From assembly GCA_033557465.1 (NCBI GenBank), contig CM066037.1, positions 199,081,156-199,145,155 of the forward strand: a stretch of 64,000 nt of DNA. Direction: 5' to 3'. Shown piece after piece: positions 1-10,157 of the stretch (position 1 is the first letter of the stretch; every line of letters starts with the position of its first letter). Source of the stretch: Ichthyophis bannanicus. Taxonomy: Eukaryota; Chordata; Amphibia; Gymnophiona; Ichthyophiidae. The notes below the pieces were generated by a model, which did not search any database, had not been told where the DNA came from, and was given only the letters and a program-made list of their open reading frames with translations. The position numbers were made by a program, and so were the translations under genes.

Positions 1-596
1 CATGGTGGCATAACCTAAGGTGCCGCATAAGGCACTCCATAACGCACTCCATAGGGCACATTATAAAGTGTACTGTCTGCCAAGGCACCCTATAATTTCC
101 CCTATAGGACACCTTATAAGGCTGTGAACAAAGCCCTGGCTGGCTGCAGAAGGACTGCACGTCACCACACAAACTGTCTGCTGTGGTTACCAGGATAGGG
201 TTAACCCACCCGTACCCATGAGGCACTGCACATGCAAATCAGCAGTCGACAGATGGACACAAGATGGGGTATGCACCCCCACAGCACCTCGCCCTGGTAG
301 GGGGAACAGACCGTGTATGGTACTGGCACAGAGTAGCCACAGACAGTCACATTGTGCGGCTACTGTGCTCACACAGAGGTTGAGGTGGGGCGCCCAGCAC
401 CAGGTCCACAGCACCTTGCATGGCTGAAATACGCCATGCTGCAGGTCCCCATCAGTGTGTGATAGATAGTTCCTTTAGACACGCCTAGGATACATTTGTG
501 TCCTTCTGTATTTCCCAGTCATGTCTAGCCTTTATGGGCGATGATGCACCCAGAATAGTGCATATCCTGTGTTGGTGCCATGGTTACCTGCTGTAG

Positions 597-803
597 GTGA
601 AGAGAGGGGGAGGGGGAGGGGGAGGAGGAGGGGGGAGGGGGGAGTGGGGGGAGGGGGGGGGGAGGGGGGAGGGGGAGGGGAGGGGGGGGGGGAGGGGAAA
701 GGGGAGGGGGAGGGGAGGGGAGGGGGGGAGGGGGAGGAGGGGGGGAGGAGGGGAGGAGGGGGAGAGGGGGGGAGGAGGAGGGGGAGGGGGAGGGGGAGGA
801 GGA
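597..803 (+). repeat. Polypurine (GGGGGA)n tract
   Basis: About 200 bases contain only G and A on the plus strand, in irregular runs of 3-9 G separated by single A. The tract sits inside Harbinger-like copy A. It could form G-quadruplex or triplex structures. Open frames through it are compositional artefacts. Confidence 0.9.
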
Positions 804-2309
804 GTTTGGACCCATAGGCAGATTATGTACCACCACACAACCCACCCTCTGGGGCTCAGGGTGGGAAACAGGATCACCCACCACTAGATCCACATTCTAC
901 CTCCCTGCAATGGTAGCAGTAGAGGGGACCATCAACCCCAGTCCTTCTGGGGAACAGACAGAGCGGTACACATCCATAACGCAATAGCAGACAGACAGTA
1001 GGCCTGAAAATGCACAGCTGCCCCCCACCATTATCTGACATTCTCCAGCAGCAAACATCCAGCCGCTGCACCCTGTAAGGTGCTCCAGCAAGACACATAC
1101 TAGCTGCAAACAGTCTGCCAGCTAGTCCATAGTGCATGGTCCTGGAGGAGATGCATGTACCCAGAACGGGGATGTCAACATACACACCAAGCAGATAAGT
1201 CAGTGATTGGGCCCCAAAAGGAAACCCATAAATATCACATGAGAGAAATACTATATAGCACTATGGGGGAACCTAGCCATGCCATGGTCACTGCTCAGTC
1301 AGGGTGAGAGTGACCTCCCAGCAGGACATGCTGTGGCCAGCCTGTCCGTGCAGGTGGTGGCCGGGCATTACAATGTCCGAGCCATTGCCCTATGCCCTGT
1401 ACAGATGCATCCAGGCCAGGCCACCCTATCCAGGCTATTCTCACGGTACCATGCTCCTCATTATGCACATTGGCAGGCCAATACTGGCAACAGTGCTAGC
1501 AGTGTGGGCTGTGGAGGGTGTTGGCAGCCACCTCATACTGGATAGACAGACACACACTCCCCACACCTATGCCAGCATTGTGCAACTATAGAGGTGTTTG
1601 GCAGCCCAGGCCACCACACCAGTCCTGGGCACAGTGCAGGCATGGCTATGGTACGCAATACTGTTGGGGTCACTCTGTCAGACTCAAGACCTGAGGCACA
1701 CTCCACAGACATCAGAAAGGTTGCTATGATGCAGCTCAATCAGCGAATTGAGCTTAACTTAGGAATTGCTATCTGCCAGTGATCATAGCAACCTTTTGAT
1801 AGCTATGTACCGTATTCCCAGGTTTAGGGTGGCATTGCTAAGGTATGCAAGTGCTAGTATTGGGAGATGCACGCAGGGCCCAACATCCTGCCTCTCCAGG
1901 AGGCATTGGATAATGGAGCCTGTGGGTGCGGGTGTGTCTGCCCCTGTTGGCTGCTGCTTTACGGCAGAGGTTCCCAACTCCAGTCCTGAGGTGCCAAACA
2001 CTGTTCGGGTTTTCATGCTGTCCCTCATGAATATGCATGAGATACATCTGCATACCATGGGGGTGGCACATAGAAATGCAGCACAGGCATCTTTATTAGA
2101 GGCAGCATGGAACCGGAATGGTGTTTGGCCCTCCAGGACTGCATTTGGGAGACTCTGCTCTAGGTAATGCACATGTTTATGGTGTCTCTGCTCTGTAGGG
2201 TAAAATGTAGGTGTCTTGGGCATGTTTACATCATCTGCAATAAAGGTGCTGTCTGTATTAGCACGTTGTAGTAGTGGGTAAAATATAGGGACTGGGTTAG
2301 TAGGAACCA

Positions 2310-2390
2310 CATCTGGGACTTGAACCTGTGACCTTCTGCTTCTAGAATACACTGGTTTTGTACACTGCACCACCTTGTTGTCACAGAGTC
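2310..2390 (-). repeat. tRNA-like module inside Harbinger-like copy A
   Basis: On the minus strand this has a B-box-like GGTTCAAGTCC preceded at tRNA-like spacing by a weak A-box-like stretch. The rest does not fold convincingly as a functional tRNA, so this is a tRNA-derived relic. Similar modules lie at 15280-15345 and 17311-17375 in copy B and at 31262-31340 in copy C. Confidence 0.45.
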
Positions 2391-3456
2391 AGTAGATTCC
2401 CTGGTGATACCATGACTGTTCGTCAGACAGGGCCCGTCTGTTGCAGTACACGGCATCCACCTACACAGGGCTAGGCCATGGTCTGCTCTGGGCAGCTGCC
2501 ACTGCCCCCTCCACCACCAGTATCCCTCTGCCACCATGCTGACATGCCGTTCTGCTGATGGTGCTGGTGGTGCGCAGTCTCAGGCCATCCAGTGTGCAGG
2601 TAAGTGGCTGCCTATGGTGCGGGTTATGGGGTAGGGGTGCCTGCATAGACGTCCACGCTCCCCCCCAGCCCCGCCTGCCAATGTTCCGTGCCCTTGGGGG
2701 TAGCTGTTGGGTACTATCCCCTGTGACACTGTGGGAAACACACTCGTGCCCATGTTGGGCCTTCAGCAGTTGCTGTCTGGCTGCTCTTCTGTTTCGGCAT
2801 TCGTATGGGCCACCTAGGCATCACCCTAGTCCACACTGTGGCCCAGCTGCACCATAGCATGTGCCGCCTGCGGCCTTCTGTATCCCCTTTTCCGGCATCT
2901 GTCCAGTTGCCGTTCAGACATGCCCGCCCTGATGTTGCGGGACATGTGCATGCCATAGGAACTCTGTCCGATGGAGGGGAAAACCCTGAACAGCGCTATT
3001 TCACTGTGGGCTCATTCATCTTGTATGGGGACGGAGCATAGACCCTTCCACGAGTAATATCTTTTTTGTGGAGCTTTCTCTGGGGGGGGGTTGATGTTTC
3101 CCATTAATATCACTATTGACCAGCTTGTTTATGTTTTTTTTCCAGTTTGTTGGGGTCATTTTCAATGTTTCTGTGCCCTTTTGTTATGGGCACATGTATC
3201 ACACTTATCACTTTTTGTAGGTTTCCCCTCCCTATGCTGTACATTGCTGACATTGAAATGGTTTCTCTCCCCTGCAAATGTGCATCTAACGGCAGGTTTT
3301 CAATCGCGTTAGGATTCAGCTCTTCAGATCAGCGCGTTAGTGTGAAGGGAGCCTCTCCCCGCCCATTTCCCGCCCACTGACCCCTTCTCTCCGCCCTCTC
3401 TCCACCTTCTGCGGTGTTTTACCGCGCTGTGGAACTTTACGATCGTTAATTTAGGT

Positions 3457-3548
3457 TAACGCGCGTTATGTAACATTAACGATCGTTAACGCATCATAAT
3501 GCGCGTTATGATGCATTAACGATCGTTAACATTACATAACGCGCGTTA
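3457..3548. repeat. Perfect-to-near-perfect palindrome at the element terminus
   Basis: Two arms of about 45 bases, built from TAACGCGCGTTATGTAA and TTAACGATCGTTAA units, are inverted around the centre near 3502. The structure lies just inside the right terminal inverted repeat of copy A. Comparable subterminal inverted repeats of TTAA/GCGC words lie at 28690-28800 in copy C. Such arrays are often transposase-binding or hairpin-forming ends. Confidence 0.8.
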
Positions 3549-3581
3549 TGTAATGTTACCGCAGTTTAGTAAACATCCCCC

Positions 3582-3740
3582 TTTATCTCCTTAGCATGTC
3601 CTGCTGTGACATTGCCCAGTTGACAACTGGGTGATTGAAATCGCCCATTATTACTGTGTTGTAACTTTTGTTGCTTCCCTAATTTCTTTTAGCATTTCGT
3701 CAACTATCTGTTTATTCTAGCCAGGCGATTGTCCTCCCAC
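3582..3740 (-). mobile_element. CR1 LINE endonuclease fragment, antisense
   Basis: The reverse complement matches the CR1 copy at about 52435-52575, the end of the endonuclease domain around GDFN. Harbinger-like copy A is inserted at its right-hand side, so this fragment is older than copy A. Confidence 0.65.
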
Positions 3741-4169
3741 TGCAATGGTTTTTGCATTTGGCATAACTATTTGTAAAATAGCAGGGAAACTGAGAGTATT
3801 TCAACCTGAATGCATGAAGTCCTTCTCAATGACTTATCTAAAATGGGCCATTATAAATATTTATGTTTTTATTTTTATTTATTGCTGAGAATGTGATATA
3901 CTGCTTTTAGATGGAAAACATGGCTGAGAGGTTTACAGGCTAAAATGGCTCAGGAGAGAATAGGGACAGTGTATGATAAAACCAGACCCAGATATAGGCA
4001 TGGGCAATGTAAGCAACTGCTTCGAGTGCCATATTATGATAGGTACCAGAGAATTGCTGCCATGCTATGCCATTGATCCGGGCTCTCTTACCTCCGCCGC
4101 TGTGCTTTTTATGCCCTGCAGAAACCAATACTACTTTTCTCTTTAACAACTCTCCACTGTGGGCCTTCT
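3741..4169. other. No gene; unclassified repeat-like DNA
   Basis: A T-rich stretch near 3860-3930 resembles decayed LINE tail sequence. No coding potential or clear element boundary was seen. Confidence 0.5.
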
Positions 4170-4559
4170 GGCAGTCTCACACTAATAAGCCCTATGATGG
4201 TTTATAGGCTTTTCCTCCAGGAACTTATCCAAACCTTTTTTAAACCCAGCTACTCTAACAGCTTTTACCACCTCCTCTGGTAACGAATTCCAGAGTTTGA
4301 TTATGCATTGAGTGAAAAAATATTTTCTCCTATCTCGACAATCAGGTTTCCGCCCCGGTCACAGCACAGAGTCTGTTCTTCTTTCTGTTCTAAACGAACT
4401 ACACACCGCTCACGATCATGGCCTTATCACTCTCGCTGTCTCTCTGGATCTCTCTGCCGCATTCGACCTCGTTGATCATCGCACTCTCTTTTCACGCCTC
4501 CAAGATGCCGGCATCACCGGCACAGTTCTTCATTGGTATCTCCAGGAACAAGTAGGAAT

Positions 4560-4700
4560 ACGTCATCACATATGGGTACGTCGGCACCGACGGAGCCCGC
4601 GTGGGAAAGCTCCCCAGCTTTTCAGATTAAAAGCTTTTGGGGCCTCCCACTGCACATGCGCGCTGCCTTCCCGCCTTCCTGACCAGCTCTCGTCAGTTTC
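4560..4700 (+). repeat. DIRS left inverted terminal repeat
   Basis: About 140 bases, from TACGTCATCACATATGGGTA to the CTCGTCAGTTT word, are the inverse of 9972-10112 with few differences. The outermost bases differ between the two ends, as is normal for DIRS elements. Confidence 0.9.
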
Positions 4701-4918
4701 TTTTTTTCCGCGGAGCCAGCAGGTCGTGTTCCTGTCACCGCTGAAGAAATTGTTGATTTTATTGTTTTCTTTAGACCGCGTACCTGCCTTCCCCATTCTG
4801 AAACCGGTACTGCCGGTCTCTCTCTTTCTTTCTTTTAAAAAAAAAAAATATATATTTTTCTTTTCTTCAGCACAGCTTGGTACTTTGTTAGGCCTTCAGG
4901 CCTACACAAATTCTCCTC

Positions 4919-6733
4919 ATGGAGAAGCCAGTCCCTGGTTTTAAAAAGTGTACCAAGTGCAGTGCTGTCATTCCTCTTACAGACACCCATGAATGGTGTC
5001 TTAAATGTTTAGGACCTGACCATTCCATACCGGACTGCCCATCCTGCTCCCAGATGTCGAAACGTGGATTGCAGAACCGGGCCAACAAGTTCCATGTGCT
5101 GTTTCCTTCAGAAGCATCACAATCATCCAGGTCTTCCTCTCCGGATGGATCTCAGGTAACCAAAACTCCAGTGGGCAAATCCTCTAAAAGCAAATCTCTT
5201 TCTAAAGATCGAGAGGCTCTCAATTCTGAGTTCGAGGATTCTGCCCAGGCCAAAAAACCCCAGCGGGAGGCTCCGGCCTCCAAAGCAATCATGGGGTCAC
5301 AGGTTGACATCGATGGCGCGGCCTCGACAGATCACCTGTTGTACTGCTCTGGGGTACCGGCCCATACCGGTACCGACATCCAGGCAGCAGTGGCGTCTAT
5401 GGGCAATACTGTCCAAGTCATGCAGCAGGCCATTCTGGCTTTTATTAATGCTGCTACGCCCTCGGTACCGCAGCCAGCGGTACCGGGTCCGGTTCCGGTA
5501 ATGGCTTCCATACCGGAACCGAGGCCATCGTCTTCCAAACGCAGATCGGTTCCGCATGCCGGATCCGGGCTTTTGCCCGGTACCGATCCCATACCTGGTA
5601 CGCCCGATGTCGATACCGAACGGTATGCGTATCGTGCGTTGGAAGCACATAGAGGATACTCTGCTTCTTCAGAGGATTTTAACTCCTCTGATGATTCTGA
5701 TGAGTTCTCCCTTGATCTTCCTGAGGAGCCTTCTTCTCCTAACAGAAGAATGTCTCCACCAGAGGATTTGTCCTTTCAGGACTTCATCATAGAAATGGCT
5801 AAAGGTCTTTCTATTGCTTCATCCTCTGAAAAGGAACCCAGATCAAAGAAACTGGATATTTTAGGATACTCTAAGTCTCCTAAAGAGGCAGTCACCCTGC
5901 CTATCCATGAAATCCTTCAAGAACACTTGATGGACTTATGGGAGGCTCCTCTAACATTGTCTCCTTCTTCTCGCAGGTTGGACACCATGTACCGTGTCCC
6001 CCCTTCTCCTGGTTTCCAAAAAACCCAGTTGCCTCACCATTCTATTGTGGTGAAGTCTGCAATGAAGAAGATAAAGAGTACCAAAAGGCACTCTTCTACT
6101 CCTCCAGGGCGAGAATGTAAGACTCTAGACTCTTTTGGCAGGAAAATTTTCCAGGCTACTATGCTTATAGCCAGGATTAATTCCTATAGTCTTTACATGG
6201 GCATGTTTCTCAGTGAAATCGCTCTAAAAGTTCGGCATTTTGCCCCCTTTATCCCTGAGGATAAGAGGGAGCAGTTCATTTCCTTAGTGAAACACCTTTT
6301 GGATATTTCAAAGTTCTCCAACAGGGCAGCTTTTGATTCCTTTGAGGGTGCTGGTAGGGCTTCGGGCATTGCTATAGCAGCCCGACGTCTTGTTTGGCTC
6401 CAGGCTTCTGATCTAGAACCTTGGGTCCTAGATGGCTTACGAAATCTGCCCTGTACAGGTGAGAACTTATTTGGTGAGGAGTGGCAAATTAAGGCCACTC
6501 AAATGGATGCAGAAAATGCCACCTTAGATAGACTTTCTAAGTCTACCTCCACTCCTGCCAAGAAGAAGTCTTTTAAGAGGCCTTATTACAAGAAGTCCAG
6601 ATTTTCTACAAATACTGGCCAACAATCCTCTCAGCCTCGTTTTGCTGCTAAACGTCAGCAACCTAAACAGGCAAGGTCAAAGCCTGCGGCGTCTGCTACG
6701 CCTCAGCAGGCTCCACCCCCTCAGGGGTTTTGA
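4919..6733 (+). CDS. gag: DIRS gag-like protein (604 aa)
   Basis: The protein is probably the nucleocapsid-like structural protein of the element. Residues 8-45 hold two clusters of Cys/His pairs (CTKC, CLKC...H, CPSC), which suggests a zinc-binding head. Residues 50-110 are Ser/Lys rich, and 150-220 are Pro/Val rich with repeated VPQP/VPGPVP words. An acidic Ser/Asp stretch follows near 245-280, and the C-terminus is basic and Gln-rich (KKKSFKRPYYKK). The first ATG of the frame is used because it opens directly on the zinc head. The last 92 bases overlap the RT frame in a different phase, a compact arrangement typical of DIRS. No stops or frameshifts were found. The name follows position in the element; sequence conservation of DIRS gag is low. 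Confidence 0.85.
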   Translation: MEKPVPGFKKCTKCSAVIPLTDTHEWCLKCLGPDHSIPDCPSCSQMSKRGLQNRANKFHVLFPSEASQSSRSSSPDGSQVTKTPVGKSSKSKSLSKDREALNSEFEDSAQAKKPQREAPASKAIMGSQVDIDGAASTDHLLYCSGVPAHTGTDIQAAVASMGNTVQVMQQAILAFINAATPSVPQPAVPGPVPVMASIPEPRPSSSKRRSVPHAGSGLLPGTDPIPGTPDVDTERYAYRALEAHRGYSASSEDFNSSDDSDEFSLDLPEEPSSPNRRMSPPEDLSFQDFIIEMAKGLSIASSSEKEPRSKKLDILGYSKSPKEAVTLPIHEILQEHLMDLWEAPLTLSPSSRRLDTMYRVPPSPGFQKTQLPHHSIVVKSAMKKIKSTKRHSSTPPGRECKTLDSFGRKIFQATMLIARINSYSLYMGMFLSEIALKVRHFAPFIPEDKREQFISLVKHLLDISKFSNRAAFDSFEGAGRASGIAIAARRLVWLQASDLEPWVLDGLRNLPCTGENLFGEEWQIKATQMDAENATLDRLSKSTSTPAKKKSFKRPYYKKSRFSTNTGQQSSQPRFAAKRQQPKQARSKPAASATPQQAPPPQGF

Positions 6734-8657
6734 CTTGCCACTAGAGAACTTAACTTTTCTGGCTCTAGAACAACCAGAGCCCCTCACCATACCCGGAAGG
6801 TTAGCTCACTTTGCTCCCAGATGGGAGCAAATTACATCAGAGCAATGGACCCTCTCTATCATCAGAGAGGGTTACAAACTCCATTTTTCCGACCTTCCTC
6901 CTTATACTATGGTGAGGCAGTTCAATTCTCCCCCATCTCTCCTGGCCCTCTTGGGTCAGGAAGTCTCCTCCCTCCTTGCCCAGGGGGCAATAGAGGAGGT
7001 CCCTCTTCTTCAACAGGGGACGGGATTCTACTCCCCTTATTTTCTAATACCAAAGAAGACAGAGGGCTTCAGACCAATTCTGGATCTGAGAGAATTGAAC
7101 AAATTTCTTTTCAAGGAGAAATTCAAAATGCTTTCTCTGGGCATTCTCCTTCCATACCTTCAGAGTCAGGATTGGCTTTGTTCTCTAGACCTAAAGGATG
7201 CGTATACACACATACTCATCCACCCATCCCACAGAAAATACCTTCGATTTCTGTTTCAGGGAAAACATTTCCAGTACAGAGTACTCCCCTTCGGTCTAGC
7301 CTCTGCTCCAAGAGTGTTCACCAAATGCATGGCAGTCGTAGCTGCCTTTCTAAGAGGCCTGGGAATTTTCATATTCCCATACCTGGACGACTGGCTCATC
7401 CGAGCTCCCTCTCAGTCCCAGGCCCAAATTTCCCTGGACCGCACAAGGCGTCTTCTGCAGTATCTGGGACTGGTAGTAAACCTTCCCAAGTCTCAACTAA
7501 TCCCTACTCAGTCTCTCGAGTTCATAGGGGCCCAGTTAGACACCATCACTGCAAGGGCCTACCTGCCTCAGGTCAGGGCCCAACGCCTGCTGAGTTTGGC
7601 CTCCCAAGCTCAGTCCAGCAGTCATTTGACAGCCCGGGAAATGCTGCGACTTCTGGGCCACATGGCCTCCACGGTACATGTGGTGCCCTACGCTCGTCTG
7701 CATATGAGAGCAGCTCAATGGACCTTGGCCACCCAGTGGACTCAAGCATCTGGAGCGCTCTCCGACCAAATACTCACCTCAAGCCGTCTATTTTGGTCCC
7801 TCCAATGGTGGACATCCACCAAGAATCTGTTGTTGGGGGCCCCCTTCCAACCTTTGTTGCCCCAAGCAACCCTCACAACAGATGCCTCCCAAACAGGGTG
7901 GGGAGCTCATCTTCAGAACCTCTCCACTCAGGGCACTTGGTCTCCACAGGAGGCCACCCTTCATATCAACCTCCTGGAACTGCGAGCGATTTACCTTGCC
8001 CTCAAGGTCTTCTATACCCTCCTTGTCAACCTGACTGTCCTAGTTCAGACAGACAATCAGGTAGCCATGTTCTATATAAACAAACAAGGAGGGACAGGCT
8101 CTCTGTCGCTTTGCAACGAAGCTCTCAGAATATGGGCCTTCGCCAGAGAGCATCAAATTCACCTTCTTGCAGTGTATCTTCCAGGAGTTCAAAACTCTCG
8201 TGCAGACAGACTCAGTCGAGTTCTGCTTCCACACGAATGGTCCCTACATATGGACCAGATACGCAGAATCTTTCAGGAATGGGGGACCCCGGACATAGAC
8301 CTCTTTGCAAGTCCGTGGAATGCCAAACTTCCCCGGTTCTGTTCCAGAACTCAGAGTCAGGGAGCTCAGGCCCACGATGCCTTCCTCCTGCATTGGGGTC
8401 AGGAATTCCTCTATGCCTTTCCACCCATTCCTCTAATATCCAAGACTCTGTTCAAGCTCCAGAGGGATCACGGGACTATGATCCTCATAGCTCCCCGCTG
8501 GCCACGCCAGGTGTGGTTCCCTCTACTTCTGCATCTCTCCCAGGGATCCTCCCTGGACCTGGGAGCTGCGCCAGACCTTCTGTCTCAGGAGGAGGGGACT
8601 TTGTGGCACCCAAACCCCAAATCCCTACATCTCAGAGCTTGGTTACTGAAGGCCTAA
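6642..8657 (+). CDS. pol: DIRS reverse transcriptase / RNase H with C-terminal methyltransferase-like domain (671 aa)
   Basis: It copies the element RNA and removes the RNA strand. Residues 90-330 form the RT, with KTEGFRPILDLRELN, LDLKDAYTHI, LPFGLASAPRVFT and the catalytic FPYLDD box at residues 247-250. The RNase H spans about residues 410-530, with DASQTGWGAHL, LELRAIYLAL, TDNQ and RADRLSR. The remaining C-terminus (PDIDLFASPWNAKLPRF, IAPRWPRQVWFPLL) matches the region described as a DAM-like methyltransferase in DIRS elements; I recall that label and have not tested it. The frame overlaps gag at its start and the recombinase at its end. How RT is initiated, whether from this ATG, by frameshift or from a spliced RNA, is not visible. 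The frame is intact. Confidence 0.9.
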   Translation: MLLNVSNLNRQGQSLRRLLRLSRLHPLRGFDLPLENLTFLALEQPEPLTIPGRLAHFAPRWEQITSEQWTLSIIREGYKLHFSDLPPYTMVRQFNSPPSLLALLGQEVSSLLAQGAIEEVPLLQQGTGFYSPYFLIPKKTEGFRPILDLRELNKFLFKEKFKMLSLGILLPYLQSQDWLCSLDLKDAYTHILIHPSHRKYLRFLFQGKHFQYRVLPFGLASAPRVFTKCMAVVAAFLRGLGIFIFPYLDDWLIRAPSQSQAQISLDRTRRLLQYLGLVVNLPKSQLIPTQSLEFIGAQLDTITARAYLPQVRAQRLLSLASQAQSSSHLTAREMLRLLGHMASTVHVVPYARLHMRAAQWTLATQWTQASGALSDQILTSSRLFWSLQWWTSTKNLLLGAPFQPLLPQATLTTDASQTGWGAHLQNLSTQGTWSPQEATLHINLLELRAIYLALKVFYTLLVNLTVLVQTDNQVAMFYINKQGGTGSLSLCNEALRIWAFAREHQIHLLAVYLPGVQNSRADRLSRVLLPHEWSLHMDQIRRIFQEWGTPDIDLFASPWNAKLPRFCSRTQSQGAQAHDAFLLHWGQEFLYAFPPIPLISKTLFKLQRDHGTMILIAPRWPRQVWFPLLLHLSQGSSLDLGAAPDLLSQEEGTLWHPNPKSLHLRAWLLKA

Positions 8658-9694
8658 GTCTTCAAGACTTTAATCTTTCTCAACCTGTGACAGATATCCT
8701 TCATGCCTCTAGGAAACCTTCTACGAGGCGTTCTTATGCTTTCAAATGGAAACGTTTTTCCATTTGGTGTGCTCAGCAGGGTCTTGACCCTCTAGCACTT
8801 CCTTTGAATTCCCTCTTGGACTATCTCCTGCATCTTTCAAATGCAGGCCTTAAGACGAATTCAGTAAGGGTCCATTTGAGTGCTATTGCAGCATCCTTAA
8901 AACCTATAAATGGACAACCTGTCTCCTCTCATCCTCTTGTTGCACGTTTCATGAGAGGCCTGACTCTAACTAAACCTCCCATCCGACCTCCTCCGGTAGC
9001 ATGGGATTTGAACCTAGTTCTAGGTCAGCTTATGAAGCCACCTTTTGAGCCTTTGGACTCTACCTCCTTCAAATTTCTTTCCTGGAAGGTTGTTTTCCTT
9101 ATTGCAGTCACTTCGGCTCGCCGCATCAGTGAACTGCAGGCTTTAGTGGCTCATCCACCTTATACTAGGTTTCATCATGATAAGGTGGTCCTTAGGACGA
9201 ATCCCCACTTTATACCCAAAGTGGTCTCGCCTTTTCATCTTAATCAAGAGGTATATTTACCTGTCTTTTTCCCGGCTCCTCATGCATCCAGTGCAGAGAG
9301 GAACCTTCATACTCTGGATTGTAAAAGAGCTCTTGCCTTTTACCTCAACAGGACTCAACCACATCGAAAGTCTTCCCAACTTTTCGTGGCTTTTGATCCT
9401 TCTCATTTGGGACTTCCAGTCACCAAGCGTACACTTTCCAATTGGATCGCTCAGTGTATTTCTTTTGCTTACCAGAGTAAGAACATTTCTATGGAGGGCC
9501 ATGTCACAGCTCACAATGTGAGGGCCATGGCCACTTCTATGGCTCATCTTCACTCTGTGTCCATAGATCAGATCTGTCGAGCAGCCACTTGGGCCTCGGT
9601 TCATACCTTCACAGCCCATTACTGCTTGGACAAGGACTCCCGCCGGGATGCCTTGTTTGGTCAGGCTGTCCTCAAACACCTGTTCCATACTTAA
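8642..9694 (+). CDS. DIRS tyrosine recombinase (about 350 aa, start not determined)
   Basis: It integrates the circular DNA copy by site-specific recombination, in place of a DDE integrase. The N-terminal core-binding part reads STRRSYAFKWKRFSIWC near 8720-8770. The catalytic domain shows the first Arg in SARRISELQAL (about 9115), an HNVRAMA box (His-x-x-Arg, about 9512) and the nucleophile region FTAHYCLD (about 9615). All are intact. The open phase continues upstream to 6821 through the RT region, but that part is low-complexity shadow sequence. There is no ATG between the end of RT and the recombinase core. The coordinate given is therefore a domain boundary in the open frame, not a start codon. 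Confidence 0.85.
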   Translation, partial: VTEGLSLQDFNLSQPVTDILHASRKPSTRRSYAFKWKRFSIWCAQQGLDPLALPLNSLLDYLLHLSNAGLKTNSVRVHLSAIAASLKPINGQPVSSHPLVARFMRGLTLTKPPIRPPPVAWDLNLVLGQLMKPPFEPLDSTSFKFLSWKVVFLIAVTSARRISELQALVAHPPYTRFHHDKVVLRTNPHFIPKVVSPFHLNQEVYLPVFFPAPHASSAERNLHTLDCKRALAFYLNRTQPHRKSSQLFVAFDPSHLGLPVTKRTLSNWIAQCISFAYQSKNISMEGHVTAHNVRAMATSMAHLHSVSIDQICRAATWASVHTFTAHYCLDKDSRRDALFGQAVLKHLFHT

Positions 9695-9790
9695 ACAACT
9701 CCTGCCCACCTTCCCTGGATGGATGCCTGAGATCCATGCGAAGATGGTTTACCCTTGGAGGGGATCTCCCAGGCATCTTAGCTAGGGAGT

Positions 9791-9888
9791 CCCCATATGT
9801 GATGACGTATTCCTGCTTGTTCCTGGAGATAGCACAGTTACTTACCTGTAACAGGTGATCTCTGGGAACAGCAGGAATTAGTCATCAC
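9791..9888 (-). repeat. DIRS internal complementary region
   Basis: 9791-9831 is the inverse of the left end of the element, and 9832-9888 is the inverse of the right end, so together they reproduce a circle junction. In the DIRS model this region templates completion of the termini and joining of the cDNA into a circle. Its agreement with both ends is near perfect. Confidence 0.9.
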
Positions 9889-9971
9889 AACCCACCCACC
9901 TCCCCTAGGAGTTGTATCTCTATCTATCTATCTTCCTGTCCTCTCTCTCTATTGTCTCAGCTTTAAACTCG

Positions 9972-10112
9972 AACTGACGAGAGCTGGTCAGGAAGGCGGG
10001 AAGGCAGCGCGCATGTGCAGTGGGAGGCCCCAAAAGCTTTTAATCTGAAAAGCTGGGGAGCTTTCCCGCGCGGGCTCCGTCGGTGCCGACGTACCCATAT
10101 GTGATGACTAAT
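9972..10112 (-). repeat. DIRS right inverted terminal repeat
   Basis: Inverse of 4560-4700. It begins GACGAGAGCTGGTCAGG and ends with the TACCCATATGTGATGAC word shared with the left end. Confidence 0.9.
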
Positions 10113-10157
10113 TCCTGCTGTTCCCAGAGATCACCTGTTACAGGTAAGTAACTGTGC

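Larger units (their letters stand above)
1..3580 (+). mobile_element. Long non-autonomous Harbinger-like element, copy A (left end outside window)
   Basis: No transposase or other convincing reading frame is present. The segment is collinear with 14723-18992 (same orientation) and with 28676-31863 (inverted). Shared blocks include the GGCACTCC/GGCACCTTATAA tract at the left, the CTATATAGCACTATGGGG block near 1250, a tRNA-like block near 2350 and a CACTGCCCCCTCC block near 2505. The right end at 3555-3580 is the terminal inverted repeat, read inward on the minus strand as GGGGATGTTTACTAAA. The left terminus lies before base 1. Assignment to PIF/Harbinger rests on the TAA duplication flanking a short relative at 34527-34627. 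Confidence 0.6.
4537..10157 (+). mobile_element. Complete DIRS-type tyrosine-recombinase retrotransposon
   Basis: The element is 5.6 kb with the canonical DIRS architecture. It has inverted terminal repeats at 4560-4700 and 9972-10112, and three overlapping frames: gag, RT/RNase H and tyrosine recombinase. An internal complementary region at 9791-9888 is the inverse of both extreme ends joined together. The join in that region (GGAGATA then GCACAGT) fixes the ends: the element starts TATCTCC at 4537 and stops ACTGTGC at 10157. No target duplication is seen, as expected for recombinase-mediated insertion. All long frames are open, so the copy is young and possibly active. Confidence 0.92.

Noticed and set aside
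525..893. Pro-rich and Gly-rich frames on both strands
   Set aside because: They come from the polypurine tract.
1783..2373. 196-codon minus-strand frame in copy A
   Set aside because: Not conserved in copies B and C, and it contains the tRNA-like module.
4312..4944. 210-codon frame read as one gene
   Set aside because: It crosses the L2/DIRS junction at 4537. The first part is L2 RT and the rest is DIRS terminal repeat and leader.
6821..8641. Long open frame in the recombinase phase across the RT region
   Set aside because: It is Ser/Pro-rich, matches no domain and lies opposite the clearly conserved RT/RNase H frame. Only the part after about 8640 is a real protein domain.
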